Shown: positions 9,930 through 22,962, numbered from the stretch's first letter. The stretch: DNA of 64,000 nt from Rosa chinensis (GCF_002994745.2 NC_037093.1:48774384-48838383), one strand, 5' to 3'. The notes: generated from the sequence alone by a model not told the origin. Translations and numbers: made by a program.

Positions 9930-12500
9930 AGCTAGCAAGCCAACGCACAGCCCGCCAGCCTACCAGCACATAGCCTCCGCTTAGCGAGGCTAGCGTTTAG
10001 CGGCAAGCCAAGCAAAACTAGAGCGAGGCACCCCTCTGCCAGGCAACCTGGCGCCAGCACAACCTCCGCTTGGCGAGGCTAACGCTTTCTGACACCCAGC
10101 TGTAACCCAGCACCAAGAGCCCGACAGAGCCAGCAAGCGCAAAGCACCGCCAGCACTAGCAAGGGAAGCACCGACACCGCAAATTAGCATCAGCCGACAG
10201 CCTTCTTCAACCAATGTCGAGGTCGTCGCTCGTTCCACACCCAAAAATTTACTTACCACACCCAACAAGGCTCGTTAACCACCAGTAGCGACAGCTTCTT
10301 GCTCTCGTTCACTCATCATCATCGACCCCGATGTCTGCAGTTCTTGAATATGTGCAACAGCAGCCAGCAACGATAACGCCAACGTGCCAACGCGCCAGCA
10401 GCAACAAGCACCTCTAGGGCCAGTGAGCGCTAGCACCAACATCAGCATCAGCGGACGCATGCACATTGTCAACAACCTCCATTAACACAAAAAAAAAATG
10501 GAAAGAAAAAGAAAGCCACCGCCCTGCATCCTTGTAATCCTCCGCTGCAATCCTTGACGATACACACCCTCTTCGCTTGTAGTCATAAGTGATGCAGGGC
10601 CTGGTGTGCCAACAAGCCGACTCTATCACCTAAATGCCAGCAGCAATCACTACAGAGCCAAGGGATTTCCGCCAAGAAATAGCCTTCAATTTTGGATGTC
10701 GGGCTTCAGGCTTTAAGTCTATTGTAAAGCTAAGTTTCCCTCGATATATACTTATCTCCTTACCTTACTGATGCAAGCACCACGTGCTTCTGCTTTTTCA
10801 TATACCATGATACATCTGCCCACACATACAGTTCACACGTATGCTTTTCTATTGACCGCATGCACTCCAATCAATTATAAACACACATATTTTGAGTTAG
10901 ATTATCAAACCAACAATTATACATGCTTGACTTCTTTGCCAATAAAGTCACAGATGGTTAAATTGTGCATACACATCAATATTGTAACATCATTATTACA
11001 ATCATGTCTTTCCTGATGTATGCTGCCACTTAACAATTAGGGTCATGATCGAGTCTTAAGTTTCATGACTGTACGTACTCATCCCATATAGTCCGACAAA
11101 GGAGTGTGTGTAATATTCATAGTTCAATTTGATCAATAGAACATGCCTACATATGAACTAGCTGTGGAGGTCAACTATGCATATTTGGCCAGGTCCAAAT
11201 TTCTAACTACTGTGCATATGTACATGGTGGCTTATTGAACGTGCTCATCTACACATTTCATTGCAAAGTTTGTATTTTCAAGTTAGACGTGTACATAATC
11301 GGCATGCCTAAATTATTTACATTCTTTCTTTGTTGATACATGTGCACAAACAGGTTAACTCCTCTTAGTCAATAAAATTAAGTAAGCAAAGTGCTACTCA
11401 TTTATTTTGTTTGGAGGAAGCACATTCACTCATGAGGACAATCTCTCATGAGGACAAGGTCAAAACAAGCTATTTGCGGTCATTCGTCGATCACATGGAG
11501 CATCATGTTTGGACAACCCCAAACTGGAACTCACTCCAAATCGGCATAAGATAAGTAACTATATTTTATCTTTTATGCTCTTGCAATTAGAGCCATTGCC
11601 ACGCCTTTACATGCTTTTACTACTTTTAAAAGCATGCCTACAACATTTCATAGATTTGGCAACACTTTCTAGGCCTCACATGCTAGATATGCCATGCTTC
11701 ACATTTCGATATCAATGATCCTTAAGCATGTCTACAAAAATACAAATGTTATTAGCAACTTTACTATAAGTACATGCTATACACATATGCCATGCTTCTA
11801 TTAAATTACAACCCAATAAAATAAATATGTGACACTTACCTAAACAAGCTATACCATGCTTATTTGTTGTTCATACAATTAACATACTTTACATGTACTC
11901 TATATGTAAATATATTGGCTAACCTTTGGGCACCATATTTTGTCAAACCTTCCCCATGGGAAAGAGACCTAAACGGGTCTAGACTCCACGAGTCCAAGGT
12001 CCACGACCAGCCGCCAAGCGGTAAGGCAACGCCTCACAATGACAATGATTGCTACGCGGCATTGCAGTCAAGCTTTTCACCTCCGAAAAAGAGTAAAGGG
12101 ACCGGTTAACGTAGCCCACGGCAGCCATTGATCCGGCAGTTAACCCCCGACGCTTGGGTATCAAAGATTAGGTCTGCCACCTAACGTCCACTACCTATAC
12201 GCAGCTCCCCTCATCAAACAATTTTTCGACCATATGGAGGTTTATAGCCAGGAGTGGGGGACTCCTTAGAAGGCCTATCAAGGGCCCACCTGAAAAGGCA
12301 TAAGCGTTCACTCTAACAAATTATAGATGGACGACACACTTGCACTAATTATGCTGGCAATATGGCACAAAGCCACTCTTTGGTATCAACCCCGCAAGAA
12401 AACCCTAATTGACTGGGGACTTCGGGGACTTGTACATACATCCTAGCATGATTAGCAACGGTTACGCTCATGCCTTAGGCATCACATTCGAGCTACTCGT
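9930..12500. other. Unclassified inserted DNA, retroelement-like, no gene
   Basis: Unit-2 homology stops near 9,930. What follows is a GC-rich low-complexity block (9,935-10,640, many 'gccagc' runs), then AT-rich non-coding sequence. No intact reading frame or domain is seen. 'ggggacttcggggacttgtacata' type sequence near 12,415 recurs in part near 13,850 and 13,940. Confidence 0.4.
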
Positions 12501-12504
12501 TAAT

Positions 12505-13345
12505 CCCTTTGTGGCATCCCTGAGCTTTCAAAGCTCTCGCCTCAGCGACATCCACGAGTTTTCATGCTCTCGCCTCAACGACAACCCTGAGCTTTCAAGC
12601 TCTTGCCTCTGCGACATCCACGAGCTCAATGCTCACGCCTCGACGGCACCCCCTAGCTTCCCGCTCACTCCTCAGGGCATTACCTTCGAGCCACCTGTTA
12701 ATGTCTCTACGACATCCATGAGCTCTAACGATCACGCCTCCGCGGTACCCCCGAGCTTTCCCTCTCACGCTTATCCGGCACTCCGGAGCTTCCAGCTCAA
12801 GCATTCCCGACACCCCTGAGTTTCACGCTCACGCCTTCCCGGGATCCCCTGAGCTTTCCTGCTCAGGCCTTCCTGGCATCCCCGAGCTTTCCTGCTCACG
12901 TCTTCCCGGTACCCCTGAGCTTTCACGCTCACGCCTTCATGGCACCCCTGAGCTTCCCGCTCACGCCTTCCCCGCATCTCCGAGCTTTCATGCTCACGCC
13001 TTCATGGCACCCCCGATCTTCCCCCTCACGCCTTCTCGGTACCCCTGAGCTTTCAGGCTCATGCCTTTCCAACACCCCCTAGCTTTCACGCTCACGCCTT
13101 CCCGGCACCCCCTAGCTTTCACTCTCACGCCTTCTCGGCATCCCGAGCTTTCCCGCTCACGCTTATCCGGCACCCCCGAGCTTTCACACCTTCATGGCAC
13201 CCCCGAGCTTCCCGCTCACGCTTTCCCGGTACCCTCGAACTTTCACTTTCACGTCTTTCCAGCATCCTCGAGCTTTCATGCTCACGCCTTCCCGACAACC
13301 CTGAGTTTTATGCTCACGCCTTCCCGGTATTCTCGAGTTTTACAC
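12505..13345. repeat. GC-rich minisatellite array
   Basis: Roughly 25 diverged copies of a unit of about 30-37 bases containing 'gagctttc', 'gctcacgcctt' and 'ccggcaccc'. Open frames through it are simple translations of the repeat. It lies 500 bases before a possible polypurine tract and LTR start (13,857); tandem arrays in the 3' non-coding part are known from plant Tat-type Gypsy elements, which is the best guess for the host element. Confidence 0.75.
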
Positions 13346-13856
13346 TAAAATCCCCTCGAAATAGTACACGTTAATAGAACATTGAATTCTTCTACCATTT
13401 GTCGTTTGCAACAATCGAATTCTTTTCGCGTTCCATTAAGACGAGCAAAAACCAAACTAACACAAACGTTTGCATGTTCATTGTTTATGAGTTACAAACT
13501 CGTGCCTTCACGGCACTCATGCAACTTACACCTAACCAGCGTAATCTTGTCAACTTGACCTTGTTCGTTTTCTTGCGCGCATCACGCATTCATCATATGC
13601 AATCCATATGCTCATTCTCAATAAGCTCACACAACCATATGATTTCTCGAGTTCATACGACATAATCGATCATACTCGGCGCCATTCAAATATATACATA
13701 ATCATGTATCATATACCTCGTACATTTATATATGCCAATGCATATCGGTGCAACTCACATACGTTGACCAAATACAAAAAGCATTCTACGTGTGCGTGCT
13801 CCTATATTTGTTATGCAGGTTGAAGAGTCCCTTCTTGCTTAAGGAGTTCGGGGACT

Positions 13857-14393
13857 TGTAGGGGCTGGGCGCCGCTCGGACGTCACTTATGCTTGATGAC
13901 ATCGTATTTATAACTCCCCAACCAAGAAGCTCCTCTTACTTGGGGACTTCAGGAACTTGTACATACCTCCAATAATATGGAGGATTTGCTACATCTCCAA
14001 GCATAAGTAACACCTTCTTAGTGGGCCCACGAGCCATGGTGGGACCCAACCATAATATACATCTCGTAGCTCAACATCCAACCTACACCGTGATAGTCGG
14101 AAGCGGCCAAGACCTCGTTGGGAAGCCACCTTCCCGGCCTTGCCAAGTTGTCTTCACAATATGGCTTTCTAAGACTAGAATAGTTGTTTTGCATCCCACA
14201 TTGGAAAACATGTAAGGGAGCGTGGCTTCCTTCCTTATAAAAGGGACCACTCCTCCCACTTAGAAGGCATCCCATTACATCCTCATGTAATCCTCTTGGG
14301 CCGCAAGGCCCAACACACATAGTTAAACATTTCAAGTGGACGTAGTCTTCCGCTAAGGCGGGAGACGAACCACTATACATCTCGTGTCACTGA

Positions 14394-14395
<2 letters not shown>
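13857..14395 (+). mobile_element. Possible LTR of a Gypsy-type element
   Basis: A purine-rich tract (13,841-13,856) is followed by TGTAGGGGCTGGG. A 'ttccttataaaaggg' promoter-like motif lies at about 14,229-14,243 and a 'tgtaatcctcttgg' region follows, the usual order in an LTR. No matching second LTR or target duplication was found, so this is a tentative call. Confidence 0.35.

Positions 14396-14443
<48 letters not shown>
14392..14443. repeat. (TC)n microsatellite
   Basis: Nearly pure TC repeat with one TTTC interruption. Confidence 0.85.
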
Positions 14444-14444
<1 letters not shown>

Positions 14445-17400
14445 AAGCTAACTAGAGCCTTTGGTTTTCACGTTAACATGAGCAATTCGAACCAACTGAT
14501 TCCATGCGGGAACGCATGCAGAGAACAGAAATGAGTTCCTTTGCAATACCTCTAATGACTGCGAAGAAAGGAGCATCTTAGAGAAGTTTATGTACCTCTC
14601 TAGTGGACTCTATGTCACTATTCGAGCTATTAAATCTAACAAAATTGTGAGATAAGATATCTTGGATTTAGACACATATTGGCTTTGTTACGACAGGATA
14701 GGTCATCCTAGTCCTGATATGATGATCCGTCTACTAAAGACTTCAAACTGACATCCATTATTTCGAGCGAAATGAAGCTAGAATCAAATATTGATTCCCG
14801 GACTAAGTATGACAGCCGGCCTAGGGCCGCCATGCACCGTCCCCCTTGATGACTCCATAGTAGGTGCCACCTATGGCCATGATGCCATGGATGCCAATTC
14901 TCATGGCCATGACACCATGGATGCCACTTCCCATGGTTATGACGCCATGATGGGTGATGTAGTTACAACTTTGCTTCAAATAGCGTTTCAAACGCTCAGG
15001 CCCAATCACAATCCTTATTGGTTGTTTCTAAGGCTTATCGCTCATTTTACAAAACCCGTTCCTTAGGAAAATTAGGACTGAGACCGTTATATGCAAAGGA
15101 TATGAACATACTCATTCTGTTCTTACATAGAATCCGTGGGGATTATGTGGACTGGTTCAACCAACTTGCGAATGTTTAAATCTCTCATGATGTTGGTTGA
15201 CATGTAAACACGCTGGTCACGTGTTGTGCCACTGTCTACCTGTAAATGCTGCTTATGCTACACTCCTAGCACATATTACATGATTACAGGCTCACTCCAT
15301 GGATCATCTTATTCAGTCAATTGGACTTGACAATGCTAGAGAGTTTACATTGAAGACTTTCGATGGTTATTGCTTTGGGACTGATGTTGGACATCATATC
15401 CTCTTGAACACACCCAAATGGTCTCTCTAAAACGACTGCGATAATAGCCCGGAAATTGGTAATGCGCACCAATCTCCTTATATCCGCTTGGGGTGATGCA
15501 ATATTGCATGCAGCTATGCTAATTCGTCTACGACCCACTGCCACTCAATCTACTTCTGTGTTACAGCTAGTGACTGGGTACCAGTATCTTGTACTTACAC
15601 ATATTTGAGTGTGCCATTTATGTGCCAATTGTGCCGCCACAGCGCTCTATGATGGGTTCTTACAGACGAATGGGCAACTAAGTTGGATTTGAAACTCCAA
15701 CAATCGTCCACCACTTAATGCCCTTGCTAGGCGATCTCTTTATCGCATGTCTTGCGGATTGTCACTTTGATGAGATTGTCTTCCCGTCGTTATGGGGAGA
15801 TAAGAATATGGATGTTTAGCAGGAACAACAAGAATTGTCTTGGTCTGTCCCTACTATGTGTCAACTCGATCCCTACTACAGTGACCAGATCACACATATC
15901 TGCTACAAATATGCCTGCAAGGATGGACTTCCCTATGAGAGGACGTAGCGCCACCCTACACTGAGGTAGGCATGGCGCCAACACCATAAAGAGTGGCACT
16001 CTGACGTTACAGGCCATGGCCCCAACTAGGATGAGTGGGAGGTCCGTGGGTTTGAATGATACTTGGCACAACCCAATCATTTGATCATCGACACTCAAAA
16101 TCCGTCTCATGAGAATCTTCCAGATTATGGTTATCGTTGGGAAATGCCTCAACATCAGAACCTATTCCTAAGAATATAGAGCTCTATGAAAATTACACTA
16201 GTGTACATGAGACGTAGGATAGAAACTCCATCTTAATTGATGATATAGTCGCGCATTTCATTGGGCATGAGTTAGTTGAGTCAGATGGTATCGAACCACG
16301 GTCCGTTGATGAATGAATGCCAATGTAGAGAGATTTGGCCTAAATGGAAAGATGTGATGCAGGTTAAGTTGGATTCTCTAACGAAGAGGAAAGTTTTTGA
16401 GCCAGTGATGCCAACACCTCCTAACATAAAACCTATTGACTAATGGGTCTTTGTTAGAAAGCGTGACAAGAAAAGGAGATGCTAATCTCGCCTTATATAT
16501 GGTGCAAGGCTTCTCACAAAACGCCCTGGAATCGACTATAATGAGATATATTCTCTCGTAATGGATGTCATTGCACTCCACTACTTTGTCAATTTGGTAG
16601 TTTCCAAATAACTGAACATGCAGCTTATAAATGTGGTCACTACATATCTCTATGGGGATCTAGGTACGGAATATACATGAAGGTTCATGATGAACTTCAT
16701 TTACCTAAATCAAGTGGCTCTAGACCACAGAGCGCGTTTGCAAAAGAGGTTGAAAGGCTCACTAAGTGACTACTTGATTGGGAAAGGATATGTAAATGCC
16801 CTCACGTTTCTATGACAAGTTCCGGATTCTATCACGGTTCACGTTGGACATGATCTTCATTGGAAGCCCTTAAAGAGTTAAGGGAAACTGCTGAACACTT
16901 GAAATCCGACTTTGAGATGAAGGATTTTGGGAGAACATGATTATGTCTTGGTTTGGAACTTGAGCATCATGTTGATAGATGCTTAGGCATTTTGACAAGG
17001 TCAAGCCTTCAAGCACCCCCATGATCATCCGTACTTTTGATCCTAAAAAAGATCCTCTTCGTCCAAAGGATGATGACGAAGATGTGCCAGAGGTAGAAGT
17101 GCCTTACTTAAGTACAATAGGCGCATTATTGTACTTAGCTCAATGCACAAGACCGGACATCTCATATGCTGTGAACTTGTTAGTTAGGTATAGCTATGCG
17201 CCAACGCGACGCCATTAGATTGGTGTAAAAGATATCTTTCGCTACTTGAGATGTGCGATTGATATGCGCTTGTTCTATCCTTATAGAGAGATTATGGATT
17301 CGGACAGGCGGTCACACACCAGGAACGCCGCCAACATTGGTATGCATCCTTTATCCCCATCCCAAAACAACATTAGTGTTTTGGAAGGTTTTGGATGCTG

Positions 17401-17606
17401 GGTATCTCTCTGACCCACACAAAGGTCATTCCCAAAATGGTTAAGTGTTCACCATGGGTAAAGACCGCGATATCCTGGAGGTCTATAGAATAGACTCTAG
17501 TCGCTATATCTTCGAACCATGTAGAGATTATTACTCTTCACGAAGTGGTTTGTGAATGTATATGGATTGGATCCATAATTATTCATGTTCGAAGCAATTG
17601 TGGTCT

Positions 17607-20455
17607 TGTCACGCCCCGATTTTCAAGCACAATTAATTATCAGAGTAAATACACAGGGCGTGAATGGTTCATACATCAATACAGAACACTAGGAAAAATT
17701 TTCTTTAAAGAACAACAAGTAAAGATGTCCTAAATCCACAATGTCAATACAGACCCATTCTTTACAGTCATATATTACATCACACCAAGTTTACAAATTA
17801 AACTGAAATAACAATTTAATATGTAAACAACCCCACCAACTCACTACACAGCGGAAGAACTCCTAAACTCACAGCTGCAACTGCAAAGGACCATAGCTTC
17901 ACCACGTTCACCCTAACCTGCAGGACAGACCCCTACACCATTGAATAGTGCACCGAGTTGAAATAACAAACTCGGTAAGCTTGAGTAAACTCAAAACAAT
18001 AAAGGAGAAACACATGCTTAAACCATCTCAACCTAACAAAATCGTTATACAATTATCATAACAAAAACATCAAGTTCATATCATATCATGCTCACGTACG
18101 TTAACTCAAAATCTAAAACCACATGCTCTGACTCTCAACTGATACATTTAATTTTACAAAGGCTCAACTAAACAACTAAACTCAAGTAACGTTTTAAAAC
18201 ATTAAAAACTCCAACAACCCAAAATCATCCTCCATTTATCTCAACCGAATAATTGTCACCTCAGTGACCTTTCAAAAACATTGAAATCTTAACAACCACT
18301 TCTCGAAAATGTAAAGCACGTATAATTCAAAATCAAATAAAAAGTAATCCCTACATGTGAATTAGTTCAGGAGATCACATCAAAAGCACATCAAGCAAAT
18401 CATAGTAATCCCTGCATATAGTTTAGTTTAGGAGATTACATTAAAAACAATCAATAGAAGTCATAGTAATCTCTGCATATCGTTTAATTCAAGAGATTAC
18501 ATTAAAAATAATCAATTCAGAAAACAGTAATCCCTGCATATAATTTAGTTTAGGAGATTACGAAAGAAGACAAGCAAGTCCATAATAGAAATAAACTAAA
18601 AGTCAATACTATTCATCTATTAATAACACCAAACACCATATCAAAAATCTCAAACATCAATCACTCAACAAGAATCCATATCCTCTTCATAACAATCACA
18701 CATCAATTATCGCCACTTTGGTACTACTGTATAAACTATCGCCACTTTGGTCACCACCTTGGTATTACAATAAAAACTATCGCCACTTTGGTCACCACTT
18801 TTGTACTACTGTCTAGATTATCACTAATCATACACACTCCTTTCAAAACATAAATCTAAAATACAGTCACTTCCCTTTTTCAAATTCATTTATTTTCTCC
18901 AAAATCACATTTCAACCCAATAGTGATAAAATCACGCAAAACAATGTTTTCGCTTCCTCAAATAATTCCCACTATATTTCACAATCTACTCAAACTGAAA
19001 ATTATTTGTAACAAATCCTTGTTTTTACTTACCCATGAACCGTTGACGATCAAGTTCATATATTTCAAAACAAATATTAATTTTTCGACAGATATGATTT
19101 TACAGCTAACAATTTATTCTACTAACTATCACTCAACTAATTTATCACCCAAAACAATGTGAGATTTACTCACCTCCAATTCCTGCTGCATCTTCACACA
19201 AAATAAGACAAGCACAAAATCATCCATACTCCGCTCACACAATTCCGTCAATCACCTAATCACATCAAGGTCACATTCAATACAACACACAGTACACAAT
19301 CATTTTAAAGTTCGAAACACGTGAACTATAAACTGAAAGATATGTCAATTAAGGCTAAACCCCATCGAAGACCACCTAAGGTCTTCGGAACACTTCTACA
19401 GTCAAAACATCAAAACTACAAGTCGATCGGACGGCCGGATTCACACGGATCGAAAACCGATCGAACAGAAACAACAAAAATCCTAACCTGCTCATACGAT
19501 CTCCAAAAATTACAAACTATATATTGAAATGCTCGTATCGACGAGTAGATCACAATGAGGGACATAACTTGTCCCTGAGGTGGCCGGAAGCCGCCGGAAA
19601 ATATCACCACAGTGGCGGCGCCATCGCCGACCAAAAGTCAGAATTTGGCCAAACTTCCTAAACAAAAGATCTTCATCTCAACTCGAATTACAACTTTCCC
19701 AACTACAATACAGTCTGAATCGAAGCCATATGGCCATAATTTACCTCTCAATCTTTGAAATTCGATGAACCCTATAATCCTAATCTTCAAAATTCGACCT
19801 CCACACTTTGAATCGTTGCAAGCCACCTTGGGAGAAAGCATCTACATCCTCTGGGCTCCAAAAACCCTCAAGAATCACCAGCTATGGTGGCCGGAATCAG
19901 AAGTTCCTATCAATGCGATTTGCAGCGCCGCCGCCAAACTTCCCGACCTTGCTGAGCCGTGCACGGGCCGACCCACATCTTGAAACTTCCCAGACTTGGA
20001 GATGGGACTGAGGCGAAGAGAATGGAAGAAACGATTCGTCGATTGGTGGCCGGAGGAGAGAGAAATTGACAGACGAAAATCAGTCCCCTATTTCGGCTCA
20101 GGAGAGAAGAGAGAGAAAAAGTTTCCGAAAATGGAAACTCTGATATTTTCAGATTTTTTTCCTATTTAACCAAAATGAAAACTTTTTCCGAAGGCCATAA
20201 CTTCCTCATACGAATTCTGATTCTTGATTTCCGCATGTTCACGAACTCGTTTTGATACACTCTACAACTTTCGTGAAGGAAGTTTCCTTAGAATCCTAAC
20301 GTATAAAAAGTCAACCCTTGAATCGGAGCATTCCGAGTGAATAATTGTCTGAAACACTTTCACTCCAACCTCGAACCACGAAATCGTCCCAAAAATCAAC
20401 TTAATAAATTCTGAAAAATCATCAGAAATTAATAATGAATTTCTGGGGTATTATA
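17607..20455 (-). mobile_element. Solo LTR of a long-LTR Ty3/Gypsy family, reverse orientation
   Basis: A 2,849-base insertion into the Copia remnant with target duplication GGTCT (17,602-17,606 and 20,456-20,460). The left end TGTCACGCCCC is the complement of the LTR 3' end seen at 63,738-63,748. The right end, read on the minus strand, is TATAATACCCC, matching TGTGATGCCCC at 60,940 with G-to-A changes of the kind left by CpG decay. The 400 bases next to the right end are clearly alignable with 60,940-61,300 in the opposite direction. It contains a 61-base tandem array. No internal domain is present, hence solo LTR by unequal recombination. Confidence 0.88.
18345..18566. repeat. 61-base tandem repeat in solo LTR
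   Basis: Four units start at 18,345, 18,406, 18,467 and 18,528, exactly 61 bases apart, each opening with 'taatcyctrcat' and holding 'aggagattaca'. A second motif, 'actatcgccactttggt', recurs three times at 18,709-18,800. Confidence 0.85.
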
Positions 20456-20905
20456 GGTCTGAAGTCTACTACAGATGAGCCTATGAGCATTTATGAGAAT
20501 AATGCTACTTGCTTTGAACAAATGAAGCAAGACTACATCAAATGCGACAACACCAAGCATCATCAGCAACAACAGACTCTCCTCAAGAGCAAAGTGAACT
20601 AGGTTCGATCTGAGAACAGTGTGGCAGACTTATTCACTAAGTCATTGCCCAATTCCACTTTCAAGAAACATGTTGGTAGCATTGTTTGCCGAAGTTATCC
20701 GAACTCTCATGACCGTAGTCATCAGGAGGAGATGTAGACATCAGGGGGAGATGTCTACATGTATGGTCTTAAAAAGTGAATGGTGTGTTGTGCTCTTTTT
20801 CCCCTTCGACTGAGGTTATTTTTGTCTCACTGAGTTTTTGTTACTCGGCAAGGTTTTTAATGAGGCAACGAGAGGAGCACCACGTTTGAGTGACACAAAT
20901 GGGAG

Positions 20906-21141
20906 TGTTCAAGTAAATCCAGAATATGTGTTTGGCCCAAATTCTAAGTTACTTGACCTAGTGGTAATAGGGTTAGAATTAGATATAATATCGGAGAATC
21001 TTGGAGATATCCAATCAATGTAATATTACGTTTCCTTGTACAACTCTGATTCTATGTCTTGTAATCCTCTATATAAAAAAGGCCTCTATTATCAATGAAA
21101 GTACGACTCAATTCTCTCCCAATTTCAGTTTTCCTAAAATA
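20906..21141 (+). repeat. 3' LTR of the truncated Copia element
   Basis: Begins TGTTCAAG and follows a purine-rich tract. It aligns through its length with the LTRs at 22,963 and 28,904 (shared 'ttacttgacctagtggtaat' and 'tcctctatataaa' blocks) but is more diverged. Confidence 0.8.
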
Positions 21142-21340
21142 GTAATTACATTTTCAGTTGTGAAATATCTCGCTTTTTTTTTTCTTTTTCTTTTTTTCAT
21201 TCTTTTTTTCTTATACTTCGTCTTCTACTTCCTTAATCATGTGAACATAGAGTAGGAGCCCCTAATCCTTGGATAAAATTTAACCCTTGACCTAGTCCTT
21301 GGGAAAGCTACCGAGAGCCCTAACCGTATATCCATTTACA
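21142..21340. other. Pyrimidine-rich junction sequence
   Basis: T/C-rich stretch between the Copia LTR and the start of SPH unit 3 homology; no gene. Confidence 0.5.
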
Positions 21341-21573
21341 ACTAAAATTACACATTACGCCAATGCTCTCTTGTGTACCAAGATTAGATTTCTCTTGTTC
21401 TTTTTTTTTTCGGTACAACAAAGAAAATAGAACAACAAACTAGATTTTTCTTGTTGACTCAAAAAGAACGGTTATCTTTTTTTAAGGGAGTGGAAAGCAT
21501 TAATAGCCTTTCATGAATTAAATACAATCAACTTTTTCCTTGGGCGCTAGATGATACATCACCAGATTTTGCC

Positions 21574-21580
21574 TATATAA
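21574..21580 (+). promoter_or_regulatory. TATA box of SPH copy 3
   Basis: TATATAA followed by a run of about 20 A, so the spacing to the ATG at 21,663 is longer (89 bases) than in the other copies (69-71). Confidence 0.6.
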
Positions 21581-21662
21581 AAAAAAAAAAAAAAAAAAAA
21601 CCAAGGAATTGATATCCAATTCATATCTTATCAGTCAGCTAGCTAGCTCCTCAAAAACAAGA

Positions 21663-22106
21663 ATGAGAGCTCTCAAAGGCATTGCCGTTTTCTATTTGTG
21701 TGCAGCTTTAGCCCTAAGTATCTACCCAGGATCCTCTGCCAAAGCTCCTGGTCTTGATCCCACCGACTGGCATGTGCACGTCGTTAACGGTTTCAGTGGG
21801 CGAAGAGCACTGGTGGTCCACTGTAAGTCCGACGTCAACGATCTCGGCACCCATACTCTTTATCCTGGTGGCGACTTCAATTGGAATTTCCATGTCAACT
21901 TGCCCGGGTCAACGCGTTTCACTTGCGACTTCCATGCAGACAAACAACACGCTTCATTTGATGTGTTTTGGAAGGAGAGTCAACATATGTGGCTCCGGAC
22001 CAGATGCAATTGGAAAGCGTGCTTTTGGACTGCGAAAGATGATGGGATTTACCTCAAAAACGTTCCAGAGAATCATGACGAGCGTATTCATCCATGGGAA
22101 ACATGA
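21663..22106 (+). CDS. S-protein homolog (Plant_S1 family), copy 3
   Basis: Intronless 147-aa secreted protein. Signal peptide 1-26 (ending SSA), four family cysteines retained, and the Plant_S1 motifs 'VHCKSD', 'DLGTHTLYPGGDFNW', 'FTCDF' and 'KDDGIYL'. Its 'CKSD' is the usual family form; copies 1 and 2 read 'CWSD'. About 17 residues differ from copy 2 by hand count. The frame extends upstream without an ATG; 21,663 is the first ATG and matches the other copies. AATAAA lies at 22,215-22,220. Flanks repeat those of copies 1 and 2, so this is a third tandem duplicate now separated by inserted retroelements. Ligand and role unknown. Confidence 0.93.
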   Translation: MRALKGIAVFYLCAALALSIYPGSSAKAPGLDPTDWHVHVVNGFSGRRALVVHCKSDVNDLGTHTLYPGGDFNWNFHVNLPGSTRFTCDFHADKQHASFDVFWKESQHMWLRTRCNWKACFWTAKDDGIYLKNVPENHDERIHPWET

Positions 22107-22496
22107 CTATGATATTGAAAAGGTGGAAATGTTTAAATTTGCACTTCGTGTGTCTTAATATATGTTTAAAGATCGATTGTAAAGCAAGATGTCGAATTTC
22201 TATATTTATGAAGAAATAAAAGAGCAAGTTTAGCCTAAAACATTGTGTTGAAATGTAACAAGCTCGGCTCGGCTCGGCTCAATTTGAATCTAATTAGATA
22301 TTGGATGAGTTTGATTTATTTCATGGATTTGGAATTACTCGAACTGCTATATTGCTTTCTCTCCTACCAGTTGAGAGAAAGTAACCTTAAGCTCTCCAAC
22401 AAGATGCTAAATTAATATTACAAAACCCTAAACCCAGTATTAATTATGGGTTTAGAGGATAAGGTTCCTTCTTTTGGTTACTCAAATGCATTTCTG

Positions 22497-22962
22497 GAGA
22501 GTTCTATTCATACCTCTAAAAATAATATTTAGACCTCATTATTTTTGGAAAATTGTAAATTCAACTTTGCCCCGTAAAATAAAAACTGAAATAAAATGAA
22601 AAAAACATTGAATTTTGTTTGCGGCATGCCACATTCGTGCCTGGAGAATAATCTGTCTTCTCGTCTATCCCTCCCTCTCCATCATCTTATTGCAAAGGGA
22701 GCACCGGGCATTTAGCTCATATAATTATGCTTGGAAAATAATCCCTTGAAGGGGAAGAATTTTTTTTTATTCATGTTAAAGGGACTTGCGTCCCAATCCT
22801 TAATATGAGGAGAAGGCCTGCAATTACAAGTAAATGTCAAGGAGGGGACATGGATACAATTAAACATATGGAATCTCTGCAAGAATGCTTGAGGAAACAA
22901 TTAATCATGAGGACAAATAGCTGCACAGAAAAACCCAAATAAAAACCAAATATAGTTTATGT
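22497..22962. other. Insertion-derived sequence flanking the Copia element (left part)
   Basis: SPH unit homology breaks at 22,496 and resumes at about 29,359. The stretch on either side of the Copia element (22,497-22,962 and 29,122-29,358) is therefore an older insertion, about 700 bases, into which Copia landed. No domain or clean termini seen. Confidence 0.45.

Larger units (their letters stand above)
14490..21141 (+). mobile_element. 5'-truncated Ty1/Copia remnant, interrupted by a solo LTR
   Basis: Degenerate pol of a Copia element related to the complete copy at 22,963-29,121. Remnants in order: a GAG-pre-integrase-like stretch near 14,660-14,740 ('LDLDTYWL'), integrase core about 15,290-15,550, RT about 16,330-16,960, the RT end / RNase H start at 16,979-17,218 ('DISYAVNLLVRYS'), RNase H to 17,606 and resuming at 20,461, then a polypurine stretch and 3' LTR at 20,906-21,141. 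The 5' LTR, leader and gag are missing. The solo Gypsy LTR at 17,607-20,455 splits it with duplication GGTCT. Many stops and frameshifts; no functional protein. Confidence 0.8.

Noticed and set aside
12409..12819. 136-codon frame and neighbours across the minisatellite
   Set aside because: Translation of a tandem repeat; differs in frame between units and has no domain.
12505..13345. Regular array considered as a CRISPR-like structure
   Set aside because: Plant nuclear context, no spacers of constant length, units diverge gradually; a minisatellite. The same applies to the 61-base and 23-base arrays.
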